Source: an uncultured Eubacteriales bacterium (GTDB lineage: Bacteria > Bacillota > Clostridia > Peptostreptococcales > Anaerovoracaceae). From it: DNA of 62,662 nucleotides. Each line of letters opens with the position of its first letter. Position 1 is the first letter of the stretch. The notes beneath the pieces were generated by a model. The model was given only the letters and a program-made list of their open reading frames with translations. It had not been told where the DNA came from and made no database searches. Below are positions 26,180 to 35,443 of this stretch, one piece after another. Made by a program: the position numbers and the translations under genes. The stretch lies in assembly GCA_902786855.1 (NCBI GenBank), contig CADAEH010000014.1, positions 1 to 62,662 of the forward strand, in the 5' to 3' direction.

Positions 26180-26806
26180 ATGGCAAAAGTACTATTGTTG
26201 AATGGCAGCCCGCGCGCAGGCGGATGCACGGCAACAGCTCTGGATGAAATGGTAAAAGTATTCAATGAAGAGGGGATAGAAACAGAAGTGATCCAGGTCG
26301 GCAGTAATGCTGTTCGCGGGTGCGCAGCCTGCGGATATTGCATGAAACACGGAAAATGTGTTTTCAACGACCTCGTGAACGAGGTCGCGCCAAAATTCAT
26401 GGAGGCGGACGGACTTGTAGTCGGAAGCCCGGTATATTTCGCATCACCTAACGGAACGATCCTCTCTTTCATGGACAGATTGTTTTACAGTACACATTTC
26501 GACAAGCACATGAAAGTGGGCGCTGCAGTAGTCAGTGCCAGGAGAGGCGGTAATACTGCAACATTCGATGCTCTGAACAAATACTTTTCGATCAGTGCGA
26601 TGCCGATAGCTACAAGCACATACTGGAATCAGGTGCATGGTTTCTCTGCTGAGGATGTCCTCAAGGACAAAGAAGGTTTGCAGACGCTCAGGAACCTCGC
26701 AAGGAATATGGTATTTATGATCAGGGCGATAGCCGATGCGAAAGAAAAATACGGTATGCCTGCTGTAGAAGACGATTCATTCACGAGCTTTCCTGACGGC
26801 AAATAG
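26180..26806 (+). CDS. Flavodoxin-fold NADPH-dependent FMN reductase
   Basis: A 208-residue protein of the NADPH-dependent FMN reductase / multimeric flavodoxin (WrbA-like) group. VLLLNGSPRAGGCTATAL binds the FMN phosphate, GSPVYFASPNGTILSFMDRL the isoalloxazine, and GCAACGYCMKHGKC is a cysteine cluster found in iron-sulfur flavoprotein relatives. AGGAGG at 26166-26171 fixes ATG 26180. The 98 bases after addA hold a small hairpin (AGGAGCAAAGCTCCT near 26119) and no clear promoter. A terminator shared with convergent gdhA follows. Confidence 0.88.
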   Translation: MAKVLLLNGSPRAGGCTATALDEMVKVFNEEGIETEVIQVGSNAVRGCAACGYCMKHGKCVFNDLVNEVAPKFMEADGLVVGSPVYFASPNGTILSFMDRLFYSTHFDKHMKVGAAVVSARRGGNTATFDALNKYFSISAMPIATSTYWNQVHGFSAEDVLKDKEGLQTLRNLARNMVFMIRAIADAKEKYGMPAVEDDSFTSFPDGK

Positions 26807-26836
26807 ATCAGCATCTGACAGATAACAGAAAAGGGA

Positions 26837-26870
26837 AACAAAAGAGACCGCCGAGGCGGTCTCTTTTGTT
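26837..26870. terminator. Bidirectional terminator between the FMN reductase gene and gdhA
   Basis: AACAAAAGAGACCGCC and GGCGGTCTCTTTTGTT form a 15-16 bp stem with A and T runs at the two sides, suited to both converging transcripts. Confidence 0.92.
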
Positions 26871-26919
26871 AATTTACTTTACTAGCGTGATACGCTATAG
26901 GTCTCAATCTTATCTAAGA

Positions 26920-28287
26920 TTATACAAGACCCTGAGCCATCATAGCATTAGCAACTCTCTCGAATCCAGCGATGTTAGCGCCAGGTACCAGAGCGTTCTT
27001 GTCGCCATAGTATGTCTCGCCAGCCTTAGCGCAAGCATTGTAGATGTTCTTCATGATCTGGTGGAGCTGATCATAAACAGCCTGGTGCTGGAATGCAGTG
27101 TGACCTGCGTTCTGGCCCATCTCGATGCAGGAGCAAGCAACGCCGCCTGCATTAGCAGCCTTAGCAGGACCAACAGCTGTCATGTTCTCGATCAGATACT
27201 CGAGAGCATCGTTGGTTGTAGGCATGTTAGCGCCTTCGCAGTAGAACTTGCAGCCGCCCTCAACGATCTGCTTAGCATGCTCCATGTGAACGTCGTTCTG
27301 CATAGCGCATGGGATGAACATATCGATCTTGCAGCCTGTATCCTGGAATACGCCCCATGGCTTCTTGCCAGCGAAGAACTTAGCGCCAGGGAACTTCTCT
27401 GCATAAGGTGCGCAGATGTTCTTGCCGGAGCCTCTGAGCTCGAGCAGGTAGTCTACCTTTTCCTGTGTGCAGATTCCGTCTGGATCATAGATGTATCCGT
27501 CTGGTCCGGAGATTGTTACGCACTTAGCGCCGAGCTCCCAGAGCTTCCAAGCTGTACCCCATGCAACGTTACCGAAGCCGGAGATAGCAACTTTCTTGCC
27601 CTTGAAGTCTTCGCCGTTAGCCTTGAGCATTTCCTCTGCGTACCATACGATACCGAATCCTGTAGCCTCAGCTCTTCCGAGGAGTCCGCCGTAAGGGATT
27701 CCCTTACCTGTGAGAACGCCTTCATATCTGTCAACGATTCTCTTGTACTGTCCGAAGAGATATCCGATCTCTCTTGCACCAACACCGAGGTCACCAGCAG
27801 GAACGTCTGTGTTAGGTCCGATGTGTCTGTAGAGCTCTGTCATGAATGCCTGGCAGAATCTCATAACTTCTGCATCGCTCTTGCCATTAGGATCGAAGTC
27901 GGAGCCACCCTTGCCGCCGCCGATCGGAAGTCCTGTCAGGGAGTTCTTGAAGATCTGCTCGAATCCGAGGAACTTGATGATTCCAGGATATACGTTAGGA
28001 GCAAATCTCAGGCCGCCCTTGTAAGGTCCGATTGCGCTGCTGAACTGATATCTGTAGCCCTTGTTGACCTGGACCTTGCCAGCATCGTCAACCCAAACTA
28101 CTCTGAAAGTAACTCCTCTTTCAGGCTCAACGAGTCTCTCAAGAAGTGCAGTTGCTTCGTACTCTGGATGCTTCTCAACTACTGGTTTCAGAGAAGAAAG
28201 TACTTCTTCTACAGTCTGGTGAAATTCAACTTCGCCAGGATTGTTCTTTTTGCACTGCTCGATGACTCTTTCTACATAATTTGCCAT
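26920..28287 (-). CDS. gdhA: NADP-specific glutamate dehydrogenase
   Basis: A 455-residue hexameric-type glutamate dehydrogenase that links 2-oxoglutarate and ammonium to glutamate in the cytoplasm. The active-site segment LPIGGGKGGSDFDPNGKSD is present, as are YKGGLRFAPNV and the nucleotide fold VAISGFGNVAWGTAWKL. The length fits the short hexameric class. On the minus strand GGAGAGTGGTACCA leads to ATG 28287 (MANYVERV); a GTG nine bases earlier is rejected on spacing. The gene is monocistronic. Confidence 0.97.
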   Translation of the reverse strand: MANYVERVIEQCKKNNPGEVEFHQTVEEVLSSLKPVVEKHPEYEATALLERLVEPERGVTFRVVWVDDAGKVQVNKGYRYQFSSAIGPYKGGLRFAPNVYPGIIKFLGFEQIFKNSLTGLPIGGGKGGSDFDPNGKSDAEVMRFCQAFMTELYRHIGPNTDVPAGDLGVGAREIGYLFGQYKRIVDRYEGVLTGKGIPYGGLLGRAEATGFGIVWYAEEMLKANGEDFKGKKVAISGFGNVAWGTAWKLWELGAKCVTISGPDGYIYDPDGICTQEKVDYLLELRGSGKNICAPYAEKFPGAKFFAGKKPWGVFQDTGCKIDMFIPCAMQNDVHMEHAKQIVEGGCKFYCEGANMPTTNDALEYLIENMTAVGPAKAANAGGVACSCIEMGQNAGHTAFQHQAVYDQLHQIMKNIYNACAKAGETYYGDKNALVPGANIAGFERVANAMMAQGLV

Positions 28288-28329
28288 TGGTACCACTCTC
28301 CTTATGTAAATTATAAAAATAGGATTTCC

Positions 28330-28345
28330 GGCGCCTCAAAGCGCC
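28330..28345 (-). repeat. Small hairpin in the gdhA leader
   Basis: GGCGC and GCGCC around CTCAAA form a GC-rich stem in the untranslated leader of gdhA, with no T tract. Its role is unknown. Confidence 0.4.
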
Positions 28346-28354
28346 TACACGTAA

Positions 28355-28382
28355 ATTTTAACACTTGAAGTTTAAAAGTCAA
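28355..28382 (-). promoter_or_regulatory. Promoter of gdhA
   Basis: On the minus strand: TTGACT, 16-base spacer, TAAAAT, with TGT directly before the -10 (extended). It gives a leader of about 60 bases. Confidence 0.65.
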
Positions 28383-28560
28383 CATATTAACAGACTCCTG
28401 TTCATTATTATCTGGTATTAAATTTGTACAATTTTTTTTTGATCCATGCTGTGATTTTTGTAAACAAAGAAAGACAAAAAATATTGTGATGCAGCTCAAT
28501 TTTGCAAGGCGCGGCATCTTTTTTTTATGCAAGATTAGATGAGTATTGACGACTTGATTG

Positions 28561-28569
28561 TGGTAAAAT
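28561..28569 (+). promoter_or_regulatory. Promoter of pcrA (probable leaderless transcript)
   Basis: TGGTAAAAT is an extended -10 identical to that of rqcH. It ends nine bases before ATG 28579 and no ribosome binding site intervenes, so transcription should start within two or three bases of the start codon. Confidence 0.6.
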
Positions 28570-28578
28570 TAAATATCT

Positions 28579-30945
28579 ATGGGCATTGAAAAGAATAACG
28601 TTAAACTTAATAGTGAGCAGCAAAAGGCGGTGCAGCATATTGACGGACCTGTACTTATTCTCGCAGGTGCCGGGTCAGGCAAAACAGCCACGATGACGCA
28701 TCGCATGGCATATATGATCAACCAGGGGATTGATCCTCACAGCATACTGGCTGTGACATTTACTAACAAGGCTGCCAATGAGATGAGAAGCCGTGTCACT
28801 GAACTCGTGGGCAACATCTACGGCATGTGGATCATGACCTTTCACGCGATGTCACTCAGGATGCTGAGATATTCCGGAGAGGCACTGGGCTACAGACCGG
28901 GATTTACTGTCTACGATGAAACAGACAAAAAAGCGCTTATCAAGAGGATATGCAAGGACCTTGGAGTAGATGAGAAGATCACTCCCGTATCGCTCATGAT
29001 CGGAGTGATCAGCAAGTGCAAGGAACAGGAAGAGACACCCGAAGATTATCTGAAGACATCCAGAGGCATGCCTCAGGAGAAGATGATATATGAAGTTTAC
29101 AGCAGATATCAGCAAGAGCTGATGGCAGCTAATGCCATGGATTTCGATGATCTGCTGTGGAACGGCGTCAGGCTGCTTGAGCAGGAACCTGAAGTGCTGA
29201 GATATTATTCCGACAGATTCAGATATATCATGGTGGACGAGTATCAGGACACCAATTACCTGCAGTACAAGATGATCAGCATGCTTGCCTCAGGCCATGG
29301 CAATCTCTGTGTTGTCGGTGATGACGACCAGTGCATCTATCAGTGGAGAGGAGCCGATATCCGCAATATCCTTGATTTTGAGAATGATTTCAAGGGCGCA
29401 TTCACTGTCAGGCTTGAACAGAATTACCGCTCGGACGGCAACATCCTCAAACTCGCCAATTCCGTGATCAGGAATAACAAAGGCCGCAAGAGCAAGGCCT
29501 TGTGGACAGACCGCAAAGACGGGAATAAGATCACCTACCGGAGGCTCGAAGACGAAAAGCAGGAAGCCTACTGGATAGGAGCAGAGATAGAGAGTCTCAG
29601 ATCTCAGGGCTACAACTATCGCGATATAGCTGTTCTGTACCGTAAGAATGCACAATCAAGAAGCTTTGAGGAAAAATTCAGCTTCCGAGGTATACCGTAC
29701 AGAGTGCTTGCCGGTCTTCGATATTATGACCGCAAGGAAATCAAAGATGTCATGGCTTATCTGCGTCTGATCGAGAATCCCGGAGATAATGTCAGTATGC
29801 AGAGGATCATCAATGAGCCGAAACGCGGTATCGGGGCCAAGACCATGGCCGGTATCGAAGGCTATGCTGAGTCATACGGCATGAGCATATATGATGCCCT
29901 GTGCGATGAACAGCTGAGAGCATCCCTGAGTAATAAAAGCAGAGCTGCAGTGACTGATCTGGTGCAGATGCTTCAGGACCTGAAAAGAGAACAGGATAAC
30001 ATGACTCTTCAGGATATCTATGACAACGTGCTGAACAGATCAGGATATCTCAGGGCACTTGAGGAAGCCAACACGGTTGAAGCTGACGGCCGGATAGAGA
30101 ATATAATGGAATTCAAGTCTGTTATTGCTGAGTTTGAGAAAGGAGTCTCAGACGGCAGCATGGCAGCTATGCAGGAAGAGATAAAGTCCGAAAGGCTGGC
30201 GCTTATGGGCGAAGGCCTTCCGGCTGAAGAACCATCCTTGCTCGGAGCTTTCCTTGAACAGATAACCCTGATGTCGGATATAGACAATCATGATGAAGAT
30301 GAAGATGCGGTGGTGATGATGACTCTCCACTCAGCTAAAGGCCTGGAATTCCCGGTCGTGTTCATACCCGGCATGGAAAACGGGATGTTTCCGGGAGTGG
30401 CGGCTTTTGATGAGACGTCCAAAATGGAAGAAGAACGCAGGCTGTGCTATGTCGGCATTACCAGAGCGATGAAAAAGCTCTATCTGACAGGTGCTCAGAT
30501 GAGGACAATGTACGGCAGAACAGACTGGCAGACAGAATCCGTATTTCTTGAAGAGATGGACAAGAGCTGCATGGACGGCGACAAGACTGTCAAGGACAGA
30601 CTCAAAAGTGAAGACGGACTTCGCGGACAGGGCGGTCTGCTGGGAGATTATATGTTCAGCGGACGCAGTCTCGGTACGGCAGACGGCTATGCCGGTGAGC
30701 CAAGGCCAAAACCTTTTAGCAGCGGATTTGATTCAAGGCCGCTCGACGGGCTGAGCGCCGCAAGGAGAGCGACACATAATAAGGAAAAGATCACAGATGA
30801 GTTTGAGGTCGGAGATATCGTGAGGCATCCGAAATTCGGAGAAGGAATGCTTATCGAGCAGGATGAGAAAACGATGACGGTGATCTTCGATTCCGTCGGA
30901 CAGAAGAAGCTCGGAAAAGGCTTCGTAAAAATGGAAAAGGTATAA
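28579..30945 (+). CDS. pcrA: ATP-dependent DNA helicase PcrA
   Basis: A 788-residue superfamily 1A helicase for repair and for removing RecA from DNA. Q motif LNSEQQKAV, Walker A AGAGSGKTATM (about 32-42), DEYQDTN (about 222), GDDDQCIYQWRGA (about 251), and MTLHSAKGLEFPVVFIPG (about 585) are intact. The C-terminal Tudor-like domain (about 740-788, VGDIVRHPKFGEGMLI) binds RNA polymerase in relatives. ligA follows at 38 bases, the usual pcrA-ligA pair. Confidence 0.96.
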   Translation: MGIEKNNVKLNSEQQKAVQHIDGPVLILAGAGSGKTATMTHRMAYMINQGIDPHSILAVTFTNKAANEMRSRVTELVGNIYGMWIMTFHAMSLRMLRYSGEALGYRPGFTVYDETDKKALIKRICKDLGVDEKITPVSLMIGVISKCKEQEETPEDYLKTSRGMPQEKMIYEVYSRYQQELMAANAMDFDDLLWNGVRLLEQEPEVLRYYSDRFRYIMVDEYQDTNYLQYKMISMLASGHGNLCVVGDDDQCIYQWRGADIRNILDFENDFKGAFTVRLEQNYRSDGNILKLANSVIRNNKGRKSKALWTDRKDGNKITYRRLEDEKQEAYWIGAEIESLRSQGYNYRDIAVLYRKNAQSRSFEEKFSFRGIPYRVLAGLRYYDRKEIKDVMAYLRLIENPGDNVSMQRIINEPKRGIGAKTMAGIEGYAESYGMSIYDALCDEQLRASLSNKSRAAVTDLVQMLQDLKREQDNMTLQDIYDNVLNRSGYLRALEEANTVEADGRIENIMEFKSVIAEFEKGVSDGSMAAMQEEIKSERLALMGEGLPAEEPSLLGAFLEQITLMSDIDNHDEDEDAVVMMTLHSAKGLEFPVVFIPGMENGMFPGVAAFDETSKMEEERRLCYVGITRAMKKLYLTGAQMRTMYGRTDWQTESVFLEEMDKSCMDGDKTVKDRLKSEDGLRGQGGLLGDYMFSGRSLGTADGYAGEPRPKPFSSGFDSRPLDGLSAARRATHNKEKITDEFEVGDIVRHPKFGEGMLIEQDEKTMTVIFDSVGQKKLGKGFVKMEKV

Positions 30946-30983
30946 TATAGTGATGGCTCCGCCGTTACCTTCAGGAGTACAAC

Positions 30984-32960
30984 ATGAGTGACCTGCTGAC
31001 AACAGAAGAAAAGAAAGCCAGAATAGATGCTCTTGCCGAAAAGCTGAATGAAGCGTCAAGGGCTTATTATACTGATGGCATAGAGATCATCACCAATTTT
31101 GAATACGATGAGATGTATGATGAGCTTCTGGCTCTCGAGGATGAGACCGGCTACATCAGAGATGACAGCCCGTCTATCAATGTCGGATATGAGACCGCTG
31201 CAGGTCTGCCCAAGGTCGTGCATGAGACCAGGATGCTCTCACTTAACAAGACCAAGGACAGAGAAGAGCTGAGAGCATGGCTTGGTGACCAGAAAGGGAT
31301 CCTGTCATGGAAGCTTGATGGACTCACCGTCGCCCTGACCTATGAAAACGGAAGGCTTACCCAGGGGGTAACTCGTGGCAACGGTACAGAAGGAGAACTG
31401 ATAACCGCTAATATCATGGCATGCGCCAATGTGCCCAAAGTGATACCACACAAGGGAAGAGTCGTCATACGCGGCGAGGCTGTCATACGGTATTCAGATT
31501 TTGAGAAGATCAACGAAACTATAGGGTCTGCAGATGCGAAATACAAGAATCCGAGAAATCTCTGCAGCGGGAGCATCAGACAGCTTGATCCATCAGTAAC
31601 AGCAGAGAGGAAGGTGCAGGTATATGCGTTTTCGCTGTACCGTGCCGAAGGAGCAGATATAACCAGCAGGCAGGCCGGCATGGAATGGATGAAGTCACAG
31701 GGCTTCGACACTGTCGATTATGTTATGGTTGATAGCAGCAGCCTTCTCGACGCTGTCGATCAGTTTGAGGCAGCTATTCCTGATTTTGACATTCCGTCTG
31801 ATGGACTTGTCCTCATGTACGATGATCTTGAGTATTCAAGATCGCTGGGTGAGACAGCCAAGTTCCCGCGTGATGCGATTGCATTCAAGTGGCGTGACCA
31901 GTATGCTGATACAGTGCTCAGAGAGATCGAGTGGAGTCCTTCAAGGACGGGACTTCTGAACCCGGTCGCTATATTTGATCCGGTCGAGCTTGAAGGTACT
32001 ACTGTTTCAAGGGCTTCAGTCCATAATCTTAATATAATGGAAGACCTTGCGCTTGGCATTGGTGATACTATAAGAGTATATAAGGCTAACATGATAATCC
32101 CGCAGATATCAGACAACCTGACACGCAGCGGCAATATAGAGATCCCTTCTGTGTGCCCGGTCTGCGGAGGACAGGCAATGATATCTGATGACGAAGGCAC
32201 TAAGACGCTGAGCTGTATCAACCCGGGATGTCTGGCCAAGCACGTCAAAAGGTTTTCACATTTTGTCTCGAGAGATGCTCTCAATATAGAAGGGCTGTCA
32301 GAGTCAGGCCTGCTCAAGCTGATCGGAATAGGGGCACTCAGAACATATGCTGATCTGTTCAGATTGTCTGCCTACAAGGCTGACATAGTTGCTATGGAAG
32401 GCTTTGGCCTGAAATCATTTGAGAACCTTACAGCTTCAGCCGAAAGAGCTTCACATACAACACCGGCAAGATTACTTTACGGTCTTGGTGTACCTGGCAT
32501 CGGGGTCGCAAATTCACGCAATATCTCGATAGCCTGCCGCAACAGATGGAAGGACATCCAGAACCTTGACGAAGAAGGTCTGACTTCGATTGACGGTGTC
32601 GGATCAGTAATGGCCGGTGACTACATCAGATATTTTGCAGATGAAGAGAACAAAGCGGCTGTAGCCGACCTGCTCAGCGTGCTGGACATAGATGAAAGCT
32701 ATGAAGCTGCAGGAACAAGCCTTGAAGGCAAGACATTTGTCATTACAGGCAGTCTCAATTACTATGCCAACCGCAAAGATCTCAAAGCAGAGATAGAAGC
32801 AGAAGGCGGAAAGGTCGCAGGCTCCGTCTCTGCAAAGACCGACTACCTCATAACTAACAACCCCGGCTCAGGTTCATCCAAGAACAAGGCAGCCCGTGAG
32901 CTCGGAATAGAGATAATAACGGAAGATCAGGTCCGCACGATGCTTGGACATCAGGAATGA
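30984..32960 (+). CDS. ligA: NAD-dependent DNA ligase
   Basis: A 658-residue DNA ligase that seals nicks using NAD. The adenylated Lys is in SWKLDGLTVAL (about residue 111). Adenylation and OB domains are followed by a four-Cys zinc finger (CPVCGG ... CINPGCLAKH, about 390-415), helix-hairpin-helix repeats and a C-terminal BRCT domain beginning LEGKTFVITGSL (about 580). Length is typical. It is cotranscribed with pcrA; mgtE follows. Confidence 0.97.
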   Translation: MSDLLTTEEKKARIDALAEKLNEASRAYYTDGIEIITNFEYDEMYDELLALEDETGYIRDDSPSINVGYETAAGLPKVVHETRMLSLNKTKDREELRAWLGDQKGILSWKLDGLTVALTYENGRLTQGVTRGNGTEGELITANIMACANVPKVIPHKGRVVIRGEAVIRYSDFEKINETIGSADAKYKNPRNLCSGSIRQLDPSVTAERKVQVYAFSLYRAEGADITSRQAGMEWMKSQGFDTVDYVMVDSSSLLDAVDQFEAAIPDFDIPSDGLVLMYDDLEYSRSLGETAKFPRDAIAFKWRDQYADTVLREIEWSPSRTGLLNPVAIFDPVELEGTTVSRASVHNLNIMEDLALGIGDTIRVYKANMIIPQISDNLTRSGNIEIPSVCPVCGGQAMISDDEGTKTLSCINPGCLAKHVKRFSHFVSRDALNIEGLSESGLLKLIGIGALRTYADLFRLSAYKADIVAMEGFGLKSFENLTASAERASHTTPARLLYGLGVPGIGVANSRNISIACRNRWKDIQNLDEEGLTSIDGVGSVMAGDYIRYFADEENKAAVADLLSVLDIDESYEAAGTSLEGKTFVITGSLNYYANRKDLKAEIEAEGGKVAGSVSAKTDYLITNNPGSGSSKNKAARELGIEIITEDQVRTMLGHQE

Positions 32961-33045
32961 TCAACCGGGGACGCAGTATACAGATACGCTGATACCTGAC
33001 AGTCCCTCGCCACTATTGCTGAAAACGGAAAGGAGGAAGAGTCCC

Positions 33046-34443
33046 ATGGATAATAACAACAATGTTATCGATATGGAGCAGGCTTATGACGAGTCTCTGG
33101 AGAAGATATTTGAACTTCTTGAAGAAAAGAAGTACTTCAGATGCAGAGATGAGCTCCTCAAACACGACGAAGTTGAGATAGCTGAAATGCTGGTAGATAT
33201 CAGGCGAGAATTCGATCTCCAGCGCATGGTCGTACTCTTCCGATCGTTACCAAAAGATGTAAGTGTAGATGTTTTTGCAGAGCTCAGTAATGATGACAGG
33301 CTCGATATCATCAATATCATCACCGATCCCGAGTTGAAATACATCCTCGATGAACTCGACTTCGATGATATGATCGACGTACTTGAGGAACTGCCGTCCA
33401 ATATAGTCGACAAGATACTTGAACAGACTCCTAAGAACGAGCGCCGCATGATCAATACCTTCCTTAAATATAAGGAAGACAGCGCGGGCTCATTGATGAC
33501 CCCGGAGTACATCGACCTGAAGAAAAACATGACAGTCAGGCAGGCGCTGGATCATATCAAGGAAGTAGGTCTCGACTCAGAGACGATCTATACATGTTAT
33601 GTACTGGATATGGGGCGTAAGCTGATAGGCGTAGTATCCCTTAAGTCATTGGTGATCTCACCAGATACCCTCAGCATCTCAGAGATAATGCATGAAGATC
33701 TGGTTGTGGCTCATGTGGATGATGACCAGGAAGAAGTATCCGAACTGTTCATCCGTTACGGTTATCTGGCAATTCCTGTAGTGGACAACGAATACAGGCT
33801 CGTCGGTATCGTCACCGTCGATGACGTACTCGACGTTATCGAAGAGGAGGCCACAGAGGATATCGAGCGTATGGGCGGAGTTATCGACATGACCGACAGA
33901 GAATACCTGGATAAGTCGGTATTCCAGCATGTCAAGGCGAGACTTCCGTGGCTCTTCTTCCTGATGTGCTCTTACTTCATCACCGGAGGTATCCTTGCGA
34001 CCTTTGAGGACGCGATGTCAGCAGTGATCGCCCTGGTAATATACATGCCTATGCTGATGGGAACAGGCGGTAACTCAGGATCTCAGTCATCGACGCTGGT
34101 CATCCGTGGTATGGCGACAGGCGAGATCGAACTGAAAGACTTTATCAAAGTAATGTGGAAAGAGATCCGTGTAGGTGTCGTGGTTGGAATATGCCTGAGC
34201 ATACTCAACTACTTCAGGATAGTGTATCTCGACCACAATCCGCCTCTGGTAGCACTCACTGTCTGCTGCTCGATGATACTCATAGTCATCATCGCCAAGC
34301 TGATCGGATCCATGCTGCCAATGCTGGCAAAACGTATCGGGATCGACCCTGCGCTGATGGCAGGTCCTATGATGGCATCCATCACCGATATGATCTCACT
34401 TTGTACTTATTTCGTTATGGCAGGGCTGTTCCTGCACATATAG
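33046..34443 (+). CDS. mgtE: Magnesium transporter MgtE
   Basis: A 465-residue homodimeric Mg2+ channel. Domains: MgtE N superhelical domain (about 20-125), tandem CBS domains (about 130-250, with DVLDVIEEEATEDIERMGG closing them) that sense cytosolic Mg2+, then five transmembrane helices with YMPMLMGTGGNSGSQSSTLV, the pore signature. ATG 33046 follows AAGGAGG; an in-frame upstream start at 32944 inside ligA is rejected. The 85-base gap after ligA is too short for an M-box riboswitch and none is seen. Confidence 0.95.
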   Translation: MDNNNNVIDMEQAYDESLEKIFELLEEKKYFRCRDELLKHDEVEIAEMLVDIRREFDLQRMVVLFRSLPKDVSVDVFAELSNDDRLDIINIITDPELKYILDELDFDDMIDVLEELPSNIVDKILEQTPKNERRMINTFLKYKEDSAGSLMTPEYIDLKKNMTVRQALDHIKEVGLDSETIYTCYVLDMGRKLIGVVSLKSLVISPDTLSISEIMHEDLVVAHVDDDQEEVSELFIRYGYLAIPVVDNEYRLVGIVTVDDVLDVIEEEATEDIERMGGVIDMTDREYLDKSVFQHVKARLPWLFFLMCSYFITGGILATFEDAMSAVIALVIYMPMLMGTGGNSGSQSSTLVIRGMATGEIELKDFIKVMWKEIRVGVVVGICLSILNYFRIVYLDHNPPLVALTVCCSMILIVIIAKLIGSMLPMLAKRIGIDPALMAGPMMASITDMISLCTYFVMAGLFLHI

Positions 34444-34465
34444 ATCGCACTTCGAAGTGCTGCGG

Positions 34466-34491
34466 ACCGGGTATGTAAGTACCCGGTTTTT
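34466..34491 (+). terminator. Terminator after mgtE
   Basis: ACCGGGTA pairs with TACCCGGT across TGTAAG and ends in TTTTT. Confidence 0.88.
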
Positions 34492-34516
34492 AATTGTCCC
34501 GTTGTTTAGGTAGTAC

Positions 34517-34542
34517 GTCATACGTAATACGTATGACTTTTT
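34517..34542 (+). terminator. Second hairpin terminator after mgtE
   Basis: GTCATACG pairs with CGTATGAC across TAATA and is followed by TTTTT. It backs up the preceding terminator. Confidence 0.75.
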
Positions 34543-34621
34543 GTTGACAAAGGCATGCAGTTTCTGACAAGATAAAACATATCAGCATTACTCTAATATA
34601 TTGAAAAGGAGAAAGATTGAT

Positions 34622-35443
34622 TTGAAAACTGTACATGAACTCAATGAAATAGCTCGCGATGTCAGAATGGATGCTCTCAGAGGCATACATGCTGCGGGCG
34701 CCGGCCACCCGGGAGGATCGCTTTCGGTGACCGACATACTCGTTTCACTTTATTTTAACGTCATGAATGTTGATCCTGAGAATCCGAAAATGGAAGGCAG
34801 AGACAGGCTCGTCCTTTCAAAAGGTCATGCAGCTCCTGCACTGTATTCGACTCTGGCTCACAGAGGATATTTTGACACATCTGAAATGCTTACTCTTCGT
34901 AAACTTGGATCAAGGCTTCAGGGACATCCAAGCATGAAGCTGTGCCCGGGAGTAGAGATGTCGACCGGTTCTCTTGGACAGGGCTTTTCTGCAGCTGTCG
35001 GAATGGCAATAGCTGATAAGATCGACGGGAAAGACCGCAAAACATTTGTAATAACAGGTGATGGAGAACTCCAGGAAGGTATCATCTGGGAAGCAGCTCT
35101 TTCTGCAGCAAAGCATGGACTTGACAATCTGATCGCTGTAGTGGACTGGAACAATCTGCAGATCGACGGTGTTGTCGACATCGTCAAGAAAGTAGCTCCG
35201 ATCGATGAGAAGTTCTCATCATTCGGATGGGCGACCTTCGTATGTGACGGTCATGATATGCAGGCGCTTCTTGATACATATGAAAAAGCATTCAAGGTCA
35301 GCGGAAAGCCTGTATGCATAGTGGCCAGGACGCATAAAGGTCATGGTGTATCATTCATGGAAGATCAGGCGGGCTGGCACGGCAAAGCACCTGATGATGA
35401 GCAGCTTGCACAGGCTCTCAGTGAACTCGGAGGTGACAGATAA
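34622..35443 (+). CDS. Transketolase, N-terminal (thiamine diphosphate) subunit
   Basis: The first half of a split transketolase, about 273 residues. It moves two-carbon units between sugar phosphates in the non-oxidative pentose phosphate route. HAAGAGHPGGSLS and KGHAAPALYS bind substrate and cofactor; the thiamine diphosphate motif is GDGELQEGIIWEAALSAAKHGLDN (shown from about residue 141, given here only by its GDGELQEG core and the following conserved Asn). A TTG start at 34622 is preferred because AAAGGAG at 34605-34611 lies about ten bases before it; a TTG at 34601 overlaps that site. The next gene starts inside its stop codon. Confidence 0.92.
   Translation: MKTVHELNEIARDVRMDALRGIHAAGAGHPGGSLSVTDILVSLYFNVMNVDPENPKMEGRDRLVLSKGHAAPALYSTLAHRGYFDTSEMLTLRKLGSRLQGHPSMKLCPGVEMSTGSLGQGFSAAVGMAIADKIDGKDRKTFVITGDGELQEGIIWEAALSAAKHGLDNLIAVVDWNNLQIDGVVDIVKKVAPIDEKFSSFGWATFVCDGHDMQALLDTYEKAFKVSGKPVCIVARTHKGHGVSFMEDQAGWHGKAPDDEQLAQALSELGGDR

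Noticed and set aside
26866-28368. A 500-codon open frame on the plus strand opposite gdhA
   Set aside because: It is the antisense shadow of gdhA, which has full family motifs and a ribosome binding site. The antisense frame has no recognisable domains and results from codon bias.
32961-33045. A magnesium riboswitch (M-box) upstream of mgtE
   Set aside because: The gap is only 85 bases and shows no M-box-like structure or terminator.
34544-34549. TTGACA considered as the -35 box of the transketolase genes
   Set aside because: The nearest -10-like hexamers give spacers of 21 bases or more, so the promoter could not be placed.
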